Of a DNA stretch of 64,000 nt, positions 1 to 9,014 are shown piece by piece. How positions within the stretch are numbered: position 1 is the stretch's first letter; every line of letters begins with the position of its first letter. The notes beneath the pieces were generated by a model, which had not been told where the DNA came from, made no database searches, and saw only the letters and a program-made list of their open reading frames with translations. A program made the position numbers and the translations under genes. This stretch comes from Haloterrigena alkaliphila (lineage in GTDB: Archaea > Halobacteriota > Halobacteria > Halobacteriales > Natrialbaceae), in assembly GCF_017352155.2 (NCBI RefSeq), contig NZ_CP071462.1, positions 1 to 64,000 on the forward strand, read 5' to 3'.

Positions 1-58
1 ACGTCCCCGTTTCCCTCTCGGCGGGTACGCTGGTCGCCACTCGAATCCACAAAGATAG

Positions 59-67
59 CTATTAACC
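59..67 (+). promoter_or_regulatory. TATA box of mvk
   Basis: The A/T-rich box CTATTAACC lies about 25-30 nt before the mvk ATG. This is the spacing expected for a leaderless haloarchaeal transcript, and it supports the ATG at 90. Confidence 0.5.
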
Positions 68-89
68 GTCGTCGTGCGAACGCCCGGGC

Positions 90-1076
90 ATGGCAGTTTC
101 GAGCGCTCCCGGCAAGGTGTACTTATTCGGGGAGCACGCGGTGGTCTACGGCGAGCCCGCGGTCCCGTGTGCCATCGAGTTACGGGCGCGGGTCGGCGTC
201 GAGCAACGGGCGGACAGCAAGCTACGCATCCACTCGGAGGACCTCAGTCTGGACGGCTTCACCGTCGAGTACGACGGGACGACGGACGAGCGACCCGACG
301 TGGACGTCGCGGAGTCGCTGCTCACCGCGGCGATGGGGTACGTCGACGAAGCGATCGAGCAGGTCAAGGACGTCACCGGCGAGGAGGACGTCGGCTTCGA
401 CGTGTCCATCGAGAGCGACATCCCGCTCGGCGCGGGACTGGGTTCGTCGGCGGCGGTCGCCGTCGCCGCCATCGACGCCGGCGCCCGCGAACTCGGGACG
501 ACGCTAGCGATCGACGAACTCGCGGAGCGAGCCTATCAGACGGAGTACGAGGTCCAGGGCGGGCAGGCCTCCCGCGCGGACACGTTCTGTTCGGCCACGG
601 GCGGGGCCGTCCGGGTCGAGGGCGACGACTGTCGATCCCTCGAGGCGCCGGATCTCCCGATCGTGATCGGCTTCGACGGCGGCGCCGGCGACACCGGCGA
701 ACTCGTCGCCGGCGTTCGCGACCTCCGCGAGGAGTACGACTTCGCTGCCGACACGGTCGAAGCGATCGGCGACATCGTGCGCAACGGGGAGGACGCGCTC
801 GCCGCTAGCGACGTCGAGGAACTCGGCCGACTGATGGACTTCAACCACGGCCTGCTCTCGGCGCTGGGCGTCTCCTCGCGGTCGCTGGACTCGATGGTCT
901 GGGCAGCCCGTGACGCCGGCGCCGAGGGAGCGAAACTGACCGGCGCCGGCGGCGGGGGCTGTATCGTCGCCCTCGACGCGAGCGACGAGACCGAGACCGC
1001 GCTGTCGTACACGCCGGGTTGCGAGGACACCTTCCGGGCCGAACTCTCCGAAGAAGGGGTGGAGCGACTCGAATGA
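90..1076 (+). CDS. mvk: Mevalonate kinase
   Basis: GHMP-family kinase of 328 aa that phosphorylates mevalonate with ATP in the archaeal mevalonate pathway in the cytoplasm. The N-terminal APGKVYLFGEHAVVYG motif is at residues 6-21. The glycine/serine-rich ATP-binding loop PLGAGLGSSAA is at 112-122. A likely catalytic Asp (D164) sits in QASRADTF, and the third GHMP motif KLTGAGGGGC is at 282-291. Length and motif order are normal for the family. The stop overlaps the start of ipk as ATGA, so the two are translationally coupled, and both act in isoprenoid-lipid synthesis. The start is backed by a TATA box about 27 nt upstream. Confidence 0.95.
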   Translation: MAVSSAPGKVYLFGEHAVVYGEPAVPCAIELRARVGVEQRADSKLRIHSEDLSLDGFTVEYDGTTDERPDVDVAESLLTAAMGYVDEAIEQVKDVTGEEDVGFDVSIESDIPLGAGLGSSAAVAVAAIDAGARELGTTLAIDELAERAYQTEYEVQGGQASRADTFCSATGGAVRVEGDDCRSLEAPDLPIVIGFDGGAGDTGELVAGVRDLREEYDFAADTVEAIGDIVRNGEDALAASDVEELGRLMDFNHGLLSALGVSSRSLDSMVWAARDAGAEGAKLTGAGGGGCIVALDASDETETALSYTPGCEDTFRAELSEEGVERLE

Positions 1077-1813
1077 TCGTCCTGAAACTCGGCGGCAGCG
1101 TCATCACGGACAAGGATCGAGCCGAAACGCTCGACGGGGAAGCCCTCGATCGGGCCGCGGACGCCGTTTCGAAAGCCCTCGAGGGCGGTGTGGAAGACCT
1201 CGTGATCGTCCACGGCGGCGGCAGTTTCGGCCACCACCACGCCAGCGAGCACGGGATCACCACGACCGCGGGCACCCGCGAGGCCGCCGCGGCGCTGGAC
1301 GTCCACGGCGCGATGAAGACGCTCAACAACTTCGTCCTGAGTCGGCTGCTCGAGCGCGACGTCGAGGCGGTGCCGGTCCACCCGTTCTCGGCGGCCCACC
1401 GGGACGCCGACGGCGGGCTCGACCTCCCGACCGGACAGGTCGAGACGCTGCTCGAGGAGGGGTTCGTCCCCGTCCTCCACGGCGATATGGTCGCCCACGC
1501 GGGCGAGGGCGCGACCGTGATCAGCGGCGACGAACTGGTGGCCGAACTCGCGCGGAAGCTCGAGGCCGATCGGATCGGCCTCTGTTCGACGGTATCCGGT
1601 GTGCTGGACGACGAAGACGCGGTGATCGACCGGATCTCGGCCTACGAGGACGTGGCGTCCGTGCTGGGGGCCAGCGACGCGACCGACGTCACCGGGGGAA
1701 TGGCCGCGAAGGTCCGGGCCCTGCTCGACCTCGAGGCCGAGGCGTCGATCTTCGGACTCGCGGACCTCGAATCGTTCCTCGACGGGGCGAATCCGGGAAC
1801 GACGATCGAGTAA
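1073..1813 (+). CDS. ipk: Isopentenyl phosphate kinase
   Basis: Amino-acid-kinase-fold enzyme of 246 aa that phosphorylates isopentenyl phosphate to isopentenyl diphosphate. It is the last kinase of the archaeal (alternative) mevalonate pathway. The N-terminus MIVLKLGGSVIT carries the phosphate-binding Lys/Gly loop. HGGGSFGHHH at residues 47-56 contains the His (about H54) that marks IPKs among amino-acid kinases. The ATG at 1073 lies inside the mvk stop (ATGA), giving a coupled mvk-ipk operon. An in-frame start 18 codons upstream exists but would lie inside mvk and adds no conserved sequence. Short tandem repeats follow the stop. Confidence 0.95.
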   Translation: MIVLKLGGSVITDKDRAETLDGEALDRAADAVSKALEGGVEDLVIVHGGGSFGHHHASEHGITTTAGTREAAAALDVHGAMKTLNNFVLSRLLERDVEAVPVHPFSAAHRDADGGLDLPTGQVETLLEEGFVPVLHGDMVAHAGEGATVISGDELVAELARKLEADRIGLCSTVSGVLDDEDAVIDRISAYEDVASVLGASDATDVTGGMAAKVRALLDLEAEASIFGLADLESFLDGANPGTTIE

Positions 1814-1827
1814 CGGCCGTCGGGACT

Positions 1828-1890
1828 GAGGTACCGATCGGCGGGATTGAGGTACCGATCGGCGGGATTGAGGTTCCGATCGACGGGATC
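1828..1890. repeat. Three tandem 21-bp repeats after ipk
   Basis: Three head-to-tail copies of a 21-bp unit (GAGGTACCGATCGGCGGG plus ATT/ATC) occupy 1828-1848, 1849-1869 and 1870-1890. The first two are identical and the third has three changes. A partial unit precedes the array and another follows it. The array starts 15 nt after the ipk stop and lies before the methyltransferase gene. No protein function is evident. Confidence 0.85.
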
Positions 1891-1964
1891 GAGTACCGAC
1901 CGCCGACACGGGACGCGACCGGTCTCACGAAACAGTGAACTGGATTGCTTCGGTGGTCTCCACC

Positions 1965-2576
1965 ATGGTCGACAGCGACGCAGTCCGCCGGGGGTACGAC
2001 GCGCTGCGGGAGACGTACGCCGCGGAACGCTCCGCCGACGGTCGCGAACGCGAGATTATCGAGTCGTTCCTCGAGTCCCTTTCGGAGCCTGCACGCGTCC
2101 TCGACGCCGGTTGCGGGCAGGGAACGCCCGTTCTCCATCGCGGACGCGAGTCGATGTCGATCGTCGGCGTCGATTTCTCCCGCGGACAACTGGAACTGGC
2201 CGCGACGGCGGTCTCCGAGGAACCCCTTGTTCAGGGCGACCTGACGGCGCTCCCGGTGGGCGACGCGGCGGTCGACGCCGTTACCGCCCTTCACTCGGTG
2301 ATCCACGTCCCCCTCGAGGAACACCGGACCGTGGTCGACGAGTTCGCGCGCGTCCTGCGGCCGGGGGGCCGAGTGCTCGTCTCGGAAGGGCCCGACGAGT
2401 GGCGGGGGAGCAACCCGGACTGGCTCGACAGCGGCGTCGAAATGCAGTGGCACGTTGCCGGCGCGGACGCGACGCGAGACCAGTTGCGGGCCGCCGGATT
2501 CGCGATCGACCGGGAGTGGACCGCCGCGGACGAGTCGGCGTGGGTGTTCGTCTCGGCGACGCTCGAGGGTTCGTGA
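1965..2576 (+). CDS. Class I SAM-dependent methyltransferase
   Basis: Predicted Rossmann-fold methyltransferase of 203 aa. Motif I VLDAGCGQGTPVL is at about residues 45-57, an acidic motif II (VGVDFS) near 67-72, and LRPGGRVLVSEG near 131-143, the pattern of the Methyltransf_11 group. The substrate cannot be told from sequence. I chose the ATG at 1965 because MVDSDAVRRGYDALRETYA is the usual start of this haloarchaeal group; an in-frame GTG at 1935 would add ten weakly conserved residues. It lies downstream of mvk-ipk in the same direction, but the repeat-containing gap argues against tight coupling. Confidence 0.85.
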   Translation: MVDSDAVRRGYDALRETYAAERSADGREREIIESFLESLSEPARVLDAGCGQGTPVLHRGRESMSIVGVDFSRGQLELAATAVSEEPLVQGDLTALPVGDAAVDAVTALHSVIHVPLEEHRTVVDEFARVLRPGGRVLVSEGPDEWRGSNPDWLDSGVEMQWHVAGADATRDQLRAAGFAIDREWTAADESAWVFVSATLEGS

Positions 2577-2704
2577 CTGGGGAACTTCCGCACGGTTGCC
2601 GATCACGAGGATGCATCAGAACGCCCGCCTGCGGCGTTCTCGAGCGGAGCGGCGACGCCGGTGAGGTGTCGAGCGCCACGGCGGCCAACCCACTGCGTTT
2701 TTAA

Positions 2705-2842
2705 CACCCCGGCGTGTATGGCCCAGTAGCGAACCCCGCGGGCAAGTGCGTGCGGATCCACGATGTCGTGGACCGGGAGGCGATCGCCTCCCCGTGCGCA
2801 TAGCGGGATGGCCGACGCGCTGTAAGACGCCGGGGCCGTACA
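2705..2842 (+). ncRNA. Structured non-coding RNA candidate upstream of rnj
   Basis: The region upstream of rnj folds into a compact nested structure. The outer helix pairs CCCCGGCGT (2707-2715) with ACGCCGGGG (2827-2835). CCCGC (2735-2739) pairs with GCGGG (2803-2807), and TGCGTGCGG (2747-2755) with CCGTGCGCA (2792-2800). These enclose two hairpins, TCCACG/CGTGGA (2757-2772, loop ATGT) and GGGAGGC/GCCTCCC (2775-2792, loop GATC). An ACA trinucleotide (2840-2842) follows the outer helix by 4 nt, and a second ACA sits at 2890-2892 just before rnj. It is not a tRNA (no T-arm) and not 5S rRNA. An H/ACA-type guide RNA or a structured mRNA leader are the main options; the three-way junction is not typical of H/ACA. 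The class is unproven. Confidence 0.5.
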
Positions 2843-2900
2843 ACCGGGAGTCCGCGGACCGTTTCGTGAGAGTCCAGCGCGGCTTTCAGTACAACGAACC

Positions 2901-4253
2901 ATGGAAATCGAAATCGCAACAATCGGCGGCTACGAGGAAGTCGGCCGGCAGATGACTGCCGTCCGCGCCGGCGACGACGTCGTTATCTTCGACATGGGTC
3001 TGAACCTCTCGCAGGTCCTGATCCACGACAACGTCGAAACCGAGCGGATGCACAGCCTCGATCTGATCGACATGGGTGCGATCCCCGACGATCGGGTCAT
3101 GAGCGACCTCGAGGGCGACGTGAAGGCCATCGTGCCGACCCACGGCCACCTCGACCACATCGGCGCCATCTCCAAGCTAGCCCACCGGTACGACGCGCCG
3201 GTCGTCGCGACACCCTTCACGATCGAACTGGTCAAACAGCAGATCGAGGGCGAGCAGAAGTTCGGCGTCGAGAACGACCTGATCAAGATGGACGCCGGCG
3301 AGACGATGTCGATCGGCGACTCCGGCAAGGTCGAACTCGAGTTCGTCAACGTGACCCACTCGATCATCGACGCGATCAACCCAGTCCTGCACACGCCGGA
3401 AGGCGCCGTCGTCTACGGTCTGGACAAACGGATGGACCACACGCCCGTCATCGGCGACCCGATCGACATGGAGCGGTTCCGCGAAATCGGTCGCGAGGGC
3501 AACGGCGTACTGTGTTACATCGAGGACTGTACGAACGCGAACAAGAAGGGGCGAACCCCCTCGGAAAACGTCGCCCGGGAACACCTCCGGGACGTCCTCT
3601 ACAGCATGGAGGACTACGACGGCGGCATCGTCGCCACCACATTCTCGAGTCACATCTCGCGCGTGACGTCGCTGGTCGAGTTCGCGAAGGACATCGGCCG
3701 TCAACCGGTCCTGCTGGGTCGCTCGATGGAGAAGTACTCGGGCACCGCGGAGCGACTGGACTTCGCCGACTTCCCCGACGACCTCGGGATGTTCGGCCAC
3801 CGCAAGTCCGTCGACCGCACGTTCAAGCGGATCATGAACGAGGGCAAGGAGAACTACCTGCCGGTCGTCACCGGCCACCAGGGCGAACCGCGCGCGATGC
3901 TCACCCGGATGGCCCGCGGCGAAACGCCCTACGAACTGGACGACGGCGACAAGGTCGTCTTCTCCGCCCGCGTCATTCCGGAGCCGACCAACGAGGGCCA
4001 GCGCTACCAGGCCGAGAAACTGCTCGGGATGCAGGGCGCCCGCGTCTACGACGACATCCACGTCTCGGGCCACCTCTGTCAGGAGGGCCACTACGAGATG
4101 TTAGACGCCCTTCAGCCCCAGCACGTCATCCCGGCCCACCAGGACATGAAAGGCTACTCCAGCTACATCAACCTCGCTGAGAATCAGGGGTACAAGCTCG
4201 GACGAGACCTGCACGTCACGCGCAACGGCAACCTCATCCAGCTCGTCGACTGA
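2901..4253 (+). CDS. rnj: Ribonuclease J (beta-CASP metallo-beta-lactamase RNase)
   Basis: Metallo-beta-lactamase/beta-CASP ribonuclease of 450 aa, the archaeal RNase J that acts as a 5'-3' exoribonuclease in RNA decay and processing. The zinc-binding HxHxDH motif (HGHLDH) is at residues 81-86. Other family His/Asp positions include H153 and D175, and the C-terminal HVIPAHQD supplies the beta-CASP terminal His motif. Length is typical. idsA starts one base after its stop, so the two are cotranscribed. A structured RNA lies directly upstream, an appropriate neighbour for an RNase, although a functional link is speculative. Confidence 0.93.
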   Translation: MEIEIATIGGYEEVGRQMTAVRAGDDVVIFDMGLNLSQVLIHDNVETERMHSLDLIDMGAIPDDRVMSDLEGDVKAIVPTHGHLDHIGAISKLAHRYDAPVVATPFTIELVKQQIEGEQKFGVENDLIKMDAGETMSIGDSGKVELEFVNVTHSIIDAINPVLHTPEGAVVYGLDKRMDHTPVIGDPIDMERFREIGREGNGVLCYIEDCTNANKKGRTPSENVAREHLRDVLYSMEDYDGGIVATTFSSHISRVTSLVEFAKDIGRQPVLLGRSMEKYSGTAERLDFADFPDDLGMFGHRKSVDRTFKRIMNEGKENYLPVVTGHQGEPRAMLTRMARGETPYELDDGDKVVFSARVIPEPTNEGQRYQAEKLLGMQGARVYDDIHVSGHLCQEGHYEMLDALQPQHVIPAHQDMKGYSSYINLAENQGYKLGRDLHVTRNGNLIQLVD

Positions 4254-4254
4254 T

Positions 4255-5304
4255 ATGACAAGTCCCGAGGCACGCGAAGAGGCGGTGCTCGAGGCGGTCC
4301 GCGAGCGCCGCGAGCTGGTCAACGAGGCCATCCCCGAAGAGTTGCCGATCAAGCGTCCCGAGCGGCTCTACGAGGCGTCGCGGTACCTGCTCGACGCGGG
4401 CGGGAAGCGGCTTCGACCGACCGTCCTGCTGACGACGGCGGAGGCGCTGGTGGACGTCGACACCCTGAGCGTGGATTATCGCGAGTTCCCCACGCTCGAC
4501 GGAGCAGAAATCGACATCATGGACGCCGCCGTCAGCGTCGAAGTCATCCAGTCGTTTACCCTCATCCACGACGACATCATGGACGACGACGACCTCCGTC
4601 GGGGCGTCCCCGCCGTCCACAAGGAGTACGACCTCGAGACGGCCATCCTCGCGGGTGACACGCTCTACTCGAAGGCGTTCGAGATCATGCTCGAGACCGG
4701 TGCGGAGCCCGAGCGGACCGTCGAAGCGCTGGACGTGCTCGCGACGACCTGCACGAAAATTTGCGAGGGCCAGTCGCTGGACGTCACCTTCGAGGAGCGC
4801 GGGGACGTCACCCCCGACGAGTACCTCGAGATGGTCGAGCAGAAGACCGCGGTGTTGTACGCCGCCTCCGCGTGTCTCCCGGCCGTCTTGCTTGGCGCCG
4901 ACGACGAGACGATCGACGCGCTCTACGGCTACGGGCTCGACGTCGGCCGCGCGTTCCAGATTCAGGACGACGTGCTCGATCTGACCGTCCCGAGCGAGAA
5001 ACTCGGCAAGCAGCGAGGGAGCGACCTCGTCGAGAACAAACAGACGCTGATCACCGTCCACGCCCGCGATCAGGGCGTCGACGTCGAGGGACTGGTCGAC
5101 ACCGACGACGTCGAGGCCGTCACCGAGGCCGAGATCGACGACGCCGTCGCCGAACTCGAGGCCTCCGGTTCGATCACCTACGCGAACGACAAGGCGCGGG
5201 AACTCGTCGCCCGGGGGAAGAACCGACTCGAGGTCCTGCCGGACAACGAGGCCCGCGAACTGCTCTGTCAGCTGGCGGACTACCTGATCGAACGCGGCTA
5301 CTGA
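4255..5304 (+). CDS. idsA: Geranylgeranyl/polyprenyl diphosphate synthase
   Basis: Trans-prenyltransferase of 349 aa that condenses IPP with allylic diphosphates to make geranylgeranyl diphosphate for archaeal ether lipids. GGKRLRP, the IPP-binding region, is near residues 43-49. The first Asp-rich motif is HDDIMDDDDLRRG near 104-116 and the second is IQDDVLD near 237-243. The chain length of the product cannot be fixed from motifs alone. It starts one base after the rnj stop. With mvk and ipk nearby, the region is an isoprenoid cluster interleaved with RNA-metabolism genes. Confidence 0.92.
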   Translation: MTSPEAREEAVLEAVRERRELVNEAIPEELPIKRPERLYEASRYLLDAGGKRLRPTVLLTTAEALVDVDTLSVDYREFPTLDGAEIDIMDAAVSVEVIQSFTLIHDDIMDDDDLRRGVPAVHKEYDLETAILAGDTLYSKAFEIMLETGAEPERTVEALDVLATTCTKICEGQSLDVTFEERGDVTPDEYLEMVEQKTAVLYAASACLPAVLLGADDETIDALYGYGLDVGRAFQIQDDVLDLTVPSEKLGKQRGSDLVENKQTLITVHARDQGVDVEGLVDTDDVEAVTEAEIDDAVAELEASGSITYANDKARELVARGKNRLEVLPDNEARELLCQLADYLIERGY

Positions 5305-5376
5305 GACGGCTCGTCGTCTCGGTTTCGTCTTCGGTCATCGTTTCTCGGTATAGTTGATCTATAGCGGCGAGGCTGA

Positions 5377-5525
5377 GCGTTCTGCTATCGTGGCAACAGG
5401 GAATTGCCACGCCCTCCCCAACCGATTCGCTCGTTCCTTTCAGTCACTCGCTCATCCCTCGCACGACTCCGTCGGCTGGCCTCGTTGTCACTCGGCCAAC
5501 CGCCAGCGCGCGCCACCGCACGCCG
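5377..5525 (-). repeat. Dispersed structured repeat, copy 1
   Basis: First of three copies of an element of about 145 nt; this one is inverted relative to the other two. Read on the minus strand it runs from GCGGTGGCGCGCGCTG to GCCACGATAGCAGAAC and contains GTGCGAGGGATGAGCGAGTG. The variable hairpin is GGTTGGCC / GGCCAGCC around the loop GAGTGACAACGA (plus-strand 5474-5501). The terminal hairpin is CGTGGC/GCCACG. It fills most of the 347-bp gap between idsA and gltX. Reading frames across it resemble the small ATGN(C/R)HALP-type hypothetical proteins and are not treated as genes. Confidence 0.85.
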
Positions 5526-5651
5526 GATGCCAGTTCGACGGGATATCGAATCGAACGTCGGCTCCAGTATCACGGAATTTGCGCAAAACGACCCGCGAGC
5601 GACGGCCCGACATCGCGGACGTTTTGGTCCGGGCACGAATACCCCCGCCTA

Positions 5652-7397
5652 ATGAACGACGAGTTGCGCGAGCGCGTCGAGCGCGAGGCCGAAAAGCACG
5701 CGCTGTTGAACGCCGTCAAACACGAGAGCGACGCCGACGTCGGCGCGATCATGGGCCCCCTGATGGGCGACAATCCCGAGTTCCGCGAGCACGGGGACGA
5801 GATTCCGGGCGTGGTCGGCGGCGTCGTCGGCCGGGTCAACGACCTCGAGTACGACGCAAAGCGCGAGCGCCTCGAGGAACTCGCCCCCGAGGAACTCGCC
5901 GAAATCGAGGCCGAGGACGAGGAAGACGAGCACGACCTGCCCGACCTCTCCAACGCGGAGGCGTACGACGAGGTTCGGATGCGCGTCGCGCCCAATCCCA
6001 ACGGCCCGTGGCACGTCGGCCACGCGCGGATGCCCGCCGTCATCGGCACCTACAAGGAGCGCTACGACGGCTGGTTCTGCGTCCGCTTCGACGACACCGA
6101 CCCCGAGACGAAGCGGCCAGATCTCGAGGCCTACGACGCGATTCTCGAGGACCTCGACTATCTCGGCTTCGAGCCCGACGCGACCTACCGGGCGAGCGAT
6201 CGGCTCGAGACCTACTACGACCACGCCCGCGAACTGATCGACCTGGGCGGAGCCTACACCTGCTCGTGTTCGGGCGAGGAATTCTCCGACCTGAAGAACT
6301 CGGGCGAGCCCTGTCCCCACCGCGACAAGGACGTCGAGACGGTCCGCGAGGAGTTCGAAGCGATGATCGACGGCGAGTACAGTAGCGGCGAGATGGTCCT
6401 CCGCGTGAAGACCGACATCGAGCACAAGAACCCCGCGCTGCGCGACTGGGTCGCGTTCCGCATGATCGACACGCCGCATCCGCGCAAGGAAGCCAGCGAG
6501 TACCGCTGCTGGCCGATGCTCGACTTCCAGTCGGGGGTCGACGATCACCTGCTCGAGGTCACCCACATCATCCGCGGCATCGACCTGCAGGACTCCGCGA
6601 AGCGCCAGCGGTTCGTCTACGACTACTTCGGTTGGGAGTACCCCGAAGTCGTCCACTGGGGGCACGTCCAGATCGACGCCTACGACGTGAAGATGAGCAC
6701 GTCGACCATCGCGGAACTGATCGAACAGGGGGACCTCGACGGTTGGGACGATCCGCGCGCGCCGACGATCAAGAGCCTCCGGCGGCGGGGGATCCGCGGG
6801 GCGGCCATCGTCGAGGCGATGAGCGGCCTCGGGACCTCGACCAGCGACGTCGACCTCGCGATGAGTTCGATCTACGCGAACAACCGCGACCTGATCGACG
6901 AGGAGACCGACCGGCGGTTCTTCGTTCGCGACGGCAATCAGGTCCCCCTCGGCGGCAGTCCGCCGGACGAGGCGAACCCGCCGCTCCACCCCAACCACGA
7001 AGAGCGCGGGGTCCGCGAGATTCCCGTCGGCGACTCCGTGATGCTCGAGCCCGAGGACGTCCCCGAGCGCGAGGAACGCGTCTGGCTCAAGGGACTGGGC
7101 TGTTTCCAGTTCACGCGCGGCGCGCTCCAGTACACCGGGGAGGACATCGACGTGGTCCGCGAGGGCGACGTCGACGTGATCCACTGGGCGCCGGCGAGCG
7201 AGAGCGTCGCCGTCCGGATGCGAACGCCCGACGGCGACGTCCGGGGCCACGCCGAACCCGGCGTCGGCGACCTCGAGCCGGACGAGATGGTGCAGTTCGA
7301 ACGGGTCGGATTCGCGAGAATAGATCGCCACGAGGACGAGGCCGACGACGACGGAACCGCGGACGCCGAGACGGTCGTCTACTACGCCCACCCCTGA
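5652..7397 (+). CDS. gltX: Glutamyl-tRNA synthetase
   Basis: Archaeal-type (GlxRS) class I aminoacyl-tRNA synthetase of 581 aa that attaches glutamate to tRNA. It has an acidic N-terminal extension of about 100 residues. The class I HIGH signature appears as HVGH at residues 121-124 within RVAPNPNGPWHVGHAR, and the KMSKS loop as KMSTS at 347-351. The C-terminal half is the beta-barrel anticodon-binding domain of the archaeal/eukaryotic type. In many archaea this enzyme also feeds the Glu-tRNA(Gln) transamidation route; that is family knowledge, not visible here. Monocistronic, separated from idsA by the repeat element. Confidence 0.95.
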   Translation: MNDELRERVEREAEKHALLNAVKHESDADVGAIMGPLMGDNPEFREHGDEIPGVVGGVVGRVNDLEYDAKRERLEELAPEELAEIEAEDEEDEHDLPDLSNAEAYDEVRMRVAPNPNGPWHVGHARMPAVIGTYKERYDGWFCVRFDDTDPETKRPDLEAYDAILEDLDYLGFEPDATYRASDRLETYYDHARELIDLGGAYTCSCSGEEFSDLKNSGEPCPHRDKDVETVREEFEAMIDGEYSSGEMVLRVKTDIEHKNPALRDWVAFRMIDTPHPRKEASEYRCWPMLDFQSGVDDHLLEVTHIIRGIDLQDSAKRQRFVYDYFGWEYPEVVHWGHVQIDAYDVKMSTSTIAELIEQGDLDGWDDPRAPTIKSLRRRGIRGAAIVEAMSGLGTSTSDVDLAMSSIYANNRDLIDEETDRRFFVRDGNQVPLGGSPPDEANPPLHPNHEERGVREIPVGDSVMLEPEDVPEREERVWLKGLGCFQFTRGALQYTGEDIDVVREGDVDVIHWAPASESVAVRMRTPDGDVRGHAEPGVGDLEPDEMVQFERVGFARIDRHEDEADDDGTADAETVVYYAHP

Positions 7398-7466
7398 GTC
7401 GACGACGATCGATCGGCGGATTGAGTCCGTCGCTGTCGACCGTCGGTTCGGTCTCGAGGCCGCTCC

Positions 7467-7679
7467 TCACTCCGATTCCGCATCTCGCTCCGATTCCGAC
7501 TCCGGATCCGTCGAGACCCGTTCGATCTCGCTGCTCCCACACTCGGGACACGTCTCCCGCTCGTGGTGGATCCCGGTATCGCAGTTCCGACAGCTGAACT
7601 CGGCGCTCTCCTCGCGGGCGTCCACCGCCTCCTGTTTGAACCGTTCGACCTTCTCGCCCAGCCGCTCGAACATACTCAT
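7467..7679 (-). CDS. Small zinc-ribbon protein
   Basis: Protein of 70 aa. An amphipathic N-terminal helix (residues 3-26) is followed by a two-knuckle zinc ribbon, C30-x2-C33 and C44-x2-C47 (CPECGSS), and a very acidic tail. Haloarchaea encode many such proteins, which may bind nucleic acid or partner proteins. No specific function is recognised. It is convergent with gltX, and the ATG at 7677-7679 is preceded by an A/T-rich stretch. Confidence 0.75.
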   Translation of the reverse strand: MSMFERLGEKVERFKQEAVDAREESAEFSCRNCDTGIHHERETCPECGSSEIERVSTDPESESERDAESE

Positions 7680-7746
7680 GCGAACGACATCGGTCCCCAG
7701 CCTGATAAATTGCGACGCCGGACCGAGAATCGAAATCGGCGACCCC

Positions 7747-8640
7747 CTATCGCGACTCGAGCGTCACGTCCCGCGTCGTAATCCGACCGAATCGGACGGC
7801 GACGTCCGTCTCCGCTCGTTCGTAGCCGTCGGCGTCGACGTCCATCGCGTACTGGCCGTGAGCGAGTTCCGCCTCGAACCGGCCGTCGTCGCTGCTCATC
7901 GTTATCATCGTCGACCGGTCGTCGAGAAACCGGACCACCGCGTCGGGAACGGGACGACCGTCCGCGTCCGTGATTATCCCGTCGACCCATCCGTTGCGGT
8001 GGATCTGGCGATCCTCCTCGGTGCCCTCGACGATTGCGAGGGTGGTGGCGTCGGGGTCGACGTACACCTCGGCGTACCCATCGCCGTAGCCGTCGACCGC
8101 CGAGGCGCGAACCTCCCACCAGCCCTCGGCGACGGCGAATCCTCGGTTCCAGTGGTCGCCGTCCGGAATACTCCCCGCCGGCGCGATCGTGCTGTGCTCT
8201 TCGCCGTTTCCGTAGATCGTTACCCGGGATTCGAGCGTCGATCCGCCGCCTGGCTCGACTACGGCCACCTCGAGTTCTCCCTCACCGGGTCCCCACTCGC
8301 GGTCGAGTCGGAGATCGACCCTCGTCGTCTCGTCGGCCGTAACCTCGATTTCGCGCGTCTCGTCCGCGTAGCCGTCGGCCCGCGCCGCGAGCGCGTACGT
8401 CCCGGGCCCGACGTCCAGTTCGAACGACCCGTTTTCCTCGGTTTTCGTGCCCCGTTCGCCGTCGAGCGTTACCGTGACGTCCGCGACGGGCTGGGGGCCG
8501 TACGTTATCGTTCCCGCGACGCGACCGGTCGCCGCGGACCCCGAGCGGCGCGCGTCCGCGTTCGCGGTCCCCGTAGCGGTGAGCAGGCCGGCGGTGACGA
8601 GACTCGAGCGCTGGAGGAACCGTCGACGATTGGAATTCAT
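7747..8640 (-). CDS. Tat-exported protein with carboxypeptidase-regulatory-like domains
   Basis: Extracellular protein of 297 aa. The N-terminus MNSNRRRFLQRSSLV carries a twin-arginine RRxFLQ motif, followed by a hydrophobic stretch and an Ala-x-Ala type cleavage region near residue 25, so Tat export of a folded protein is likely. Two carboxypeptidase-regulatory-like (CarboxypepD_reg) beta-sandwich repeats are visible. One spans about residues 37-110 (AGTITYGPQPVADVTVTL to VDLRLD) and the other the C-terminal 80 residues (VDGIITDADGRPVPDAVV). No catalytic domain is seen. The ATG at 8640 is chosen because it places the Tat motif at the N-terminus; an upstream in-frame ATG at 8694 adds 18 residues. 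Confidence 0.75.
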   Translation of the reverse strand: MNSNRRRFLQRSSLVTAGLLTATGTANADARRSGSAATGRVAGTITYGPQPVADVTVTLDGERGTKTEENGSFELDVGPGTYALAARADGYADETREIEVTADETTRVDLRLDREWGPGEGELEVAVVEPGGGSTLESRVTIYGNGEEHSTIAPAGSIPDGDHWNRGFAVAEGWWEVRASAVDGYGDGYAEVYVDPDATTLAIVEGTEEDRQIHRNGWVDGIITDADGRPVPDAVVRFLDDRSTMITMSSDDGRFEAELAHGQYAMDVDADGYERAETDVAVRFGRITTRDVTLESR

Positions 8641-8766
8641 GGACAAGTGGAGTGGACGAAGGCACATCCGACCATATCTCTTCTGAAACGCCACCTATAT
8701 GAAGTTGAGAGTGTAGGAAAATAGTGAGTATCGAAACCTTCGGAGAGGCGCTCAGGCCTCGAGCGC

Positions 8767-8937
8767 TCACCCGTCTTCGAGCAGTTCGTCGCCGCGGTCG
8801 GTGATGGGGTCGGCGACGACGCCGTCCTGCCGGCCGAGCACGCGAGCGTGGGCGGCACAGACCAGTCGGTTGTCGGTCCACGGGATGTGGAGTTCGACGG
8901 TGGCGGGCCGCTCGCAGTCGTCTTCGGCGCAGTCCAT
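8767..8937 (-). CDS. Small conserved cysteine-containing protein
   Basis: Protein of 56 aa starting MDCAEDDCERPATVELHIPW. The paired cysteines C3 and C8 and the later LVCAAHARVL (C27, H30) suggest a one-zinc knuckle. Longer upstream in-frame starts read through the DUF456 gene and have shadow composition, so the short ATG at 8937 is preferred. It is probably a haloarchaeal conserved hypothetical; I do not recognise a function. Confidence 0.6.
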   Translation of the reverse strand: MDCAEDDCERPATVELHIPWTDNRLVCAAHARVLGRQDGVVADPITDRGDELLEDG

Positions 8938-9014
8938 GGGCGGCCGTACGACGGCCTCGAAGTCAGTGTTTGCGTCCACCGAGGGTCGCTGGACCGACGA
9001 CCGGGGGCGCGGCG

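Noticed and set aside
2603-2902. Short minus-strand frames over the rnj-upstream region
   Set aside because: They overlap the base-paired RNA candidate and have no coding character.
5649-7391. Minus-strand 580-aa frame opposite gltX
   Set aside because: Shadow of gltX; the HVGH and KMSTS motifs are on the plus strand.
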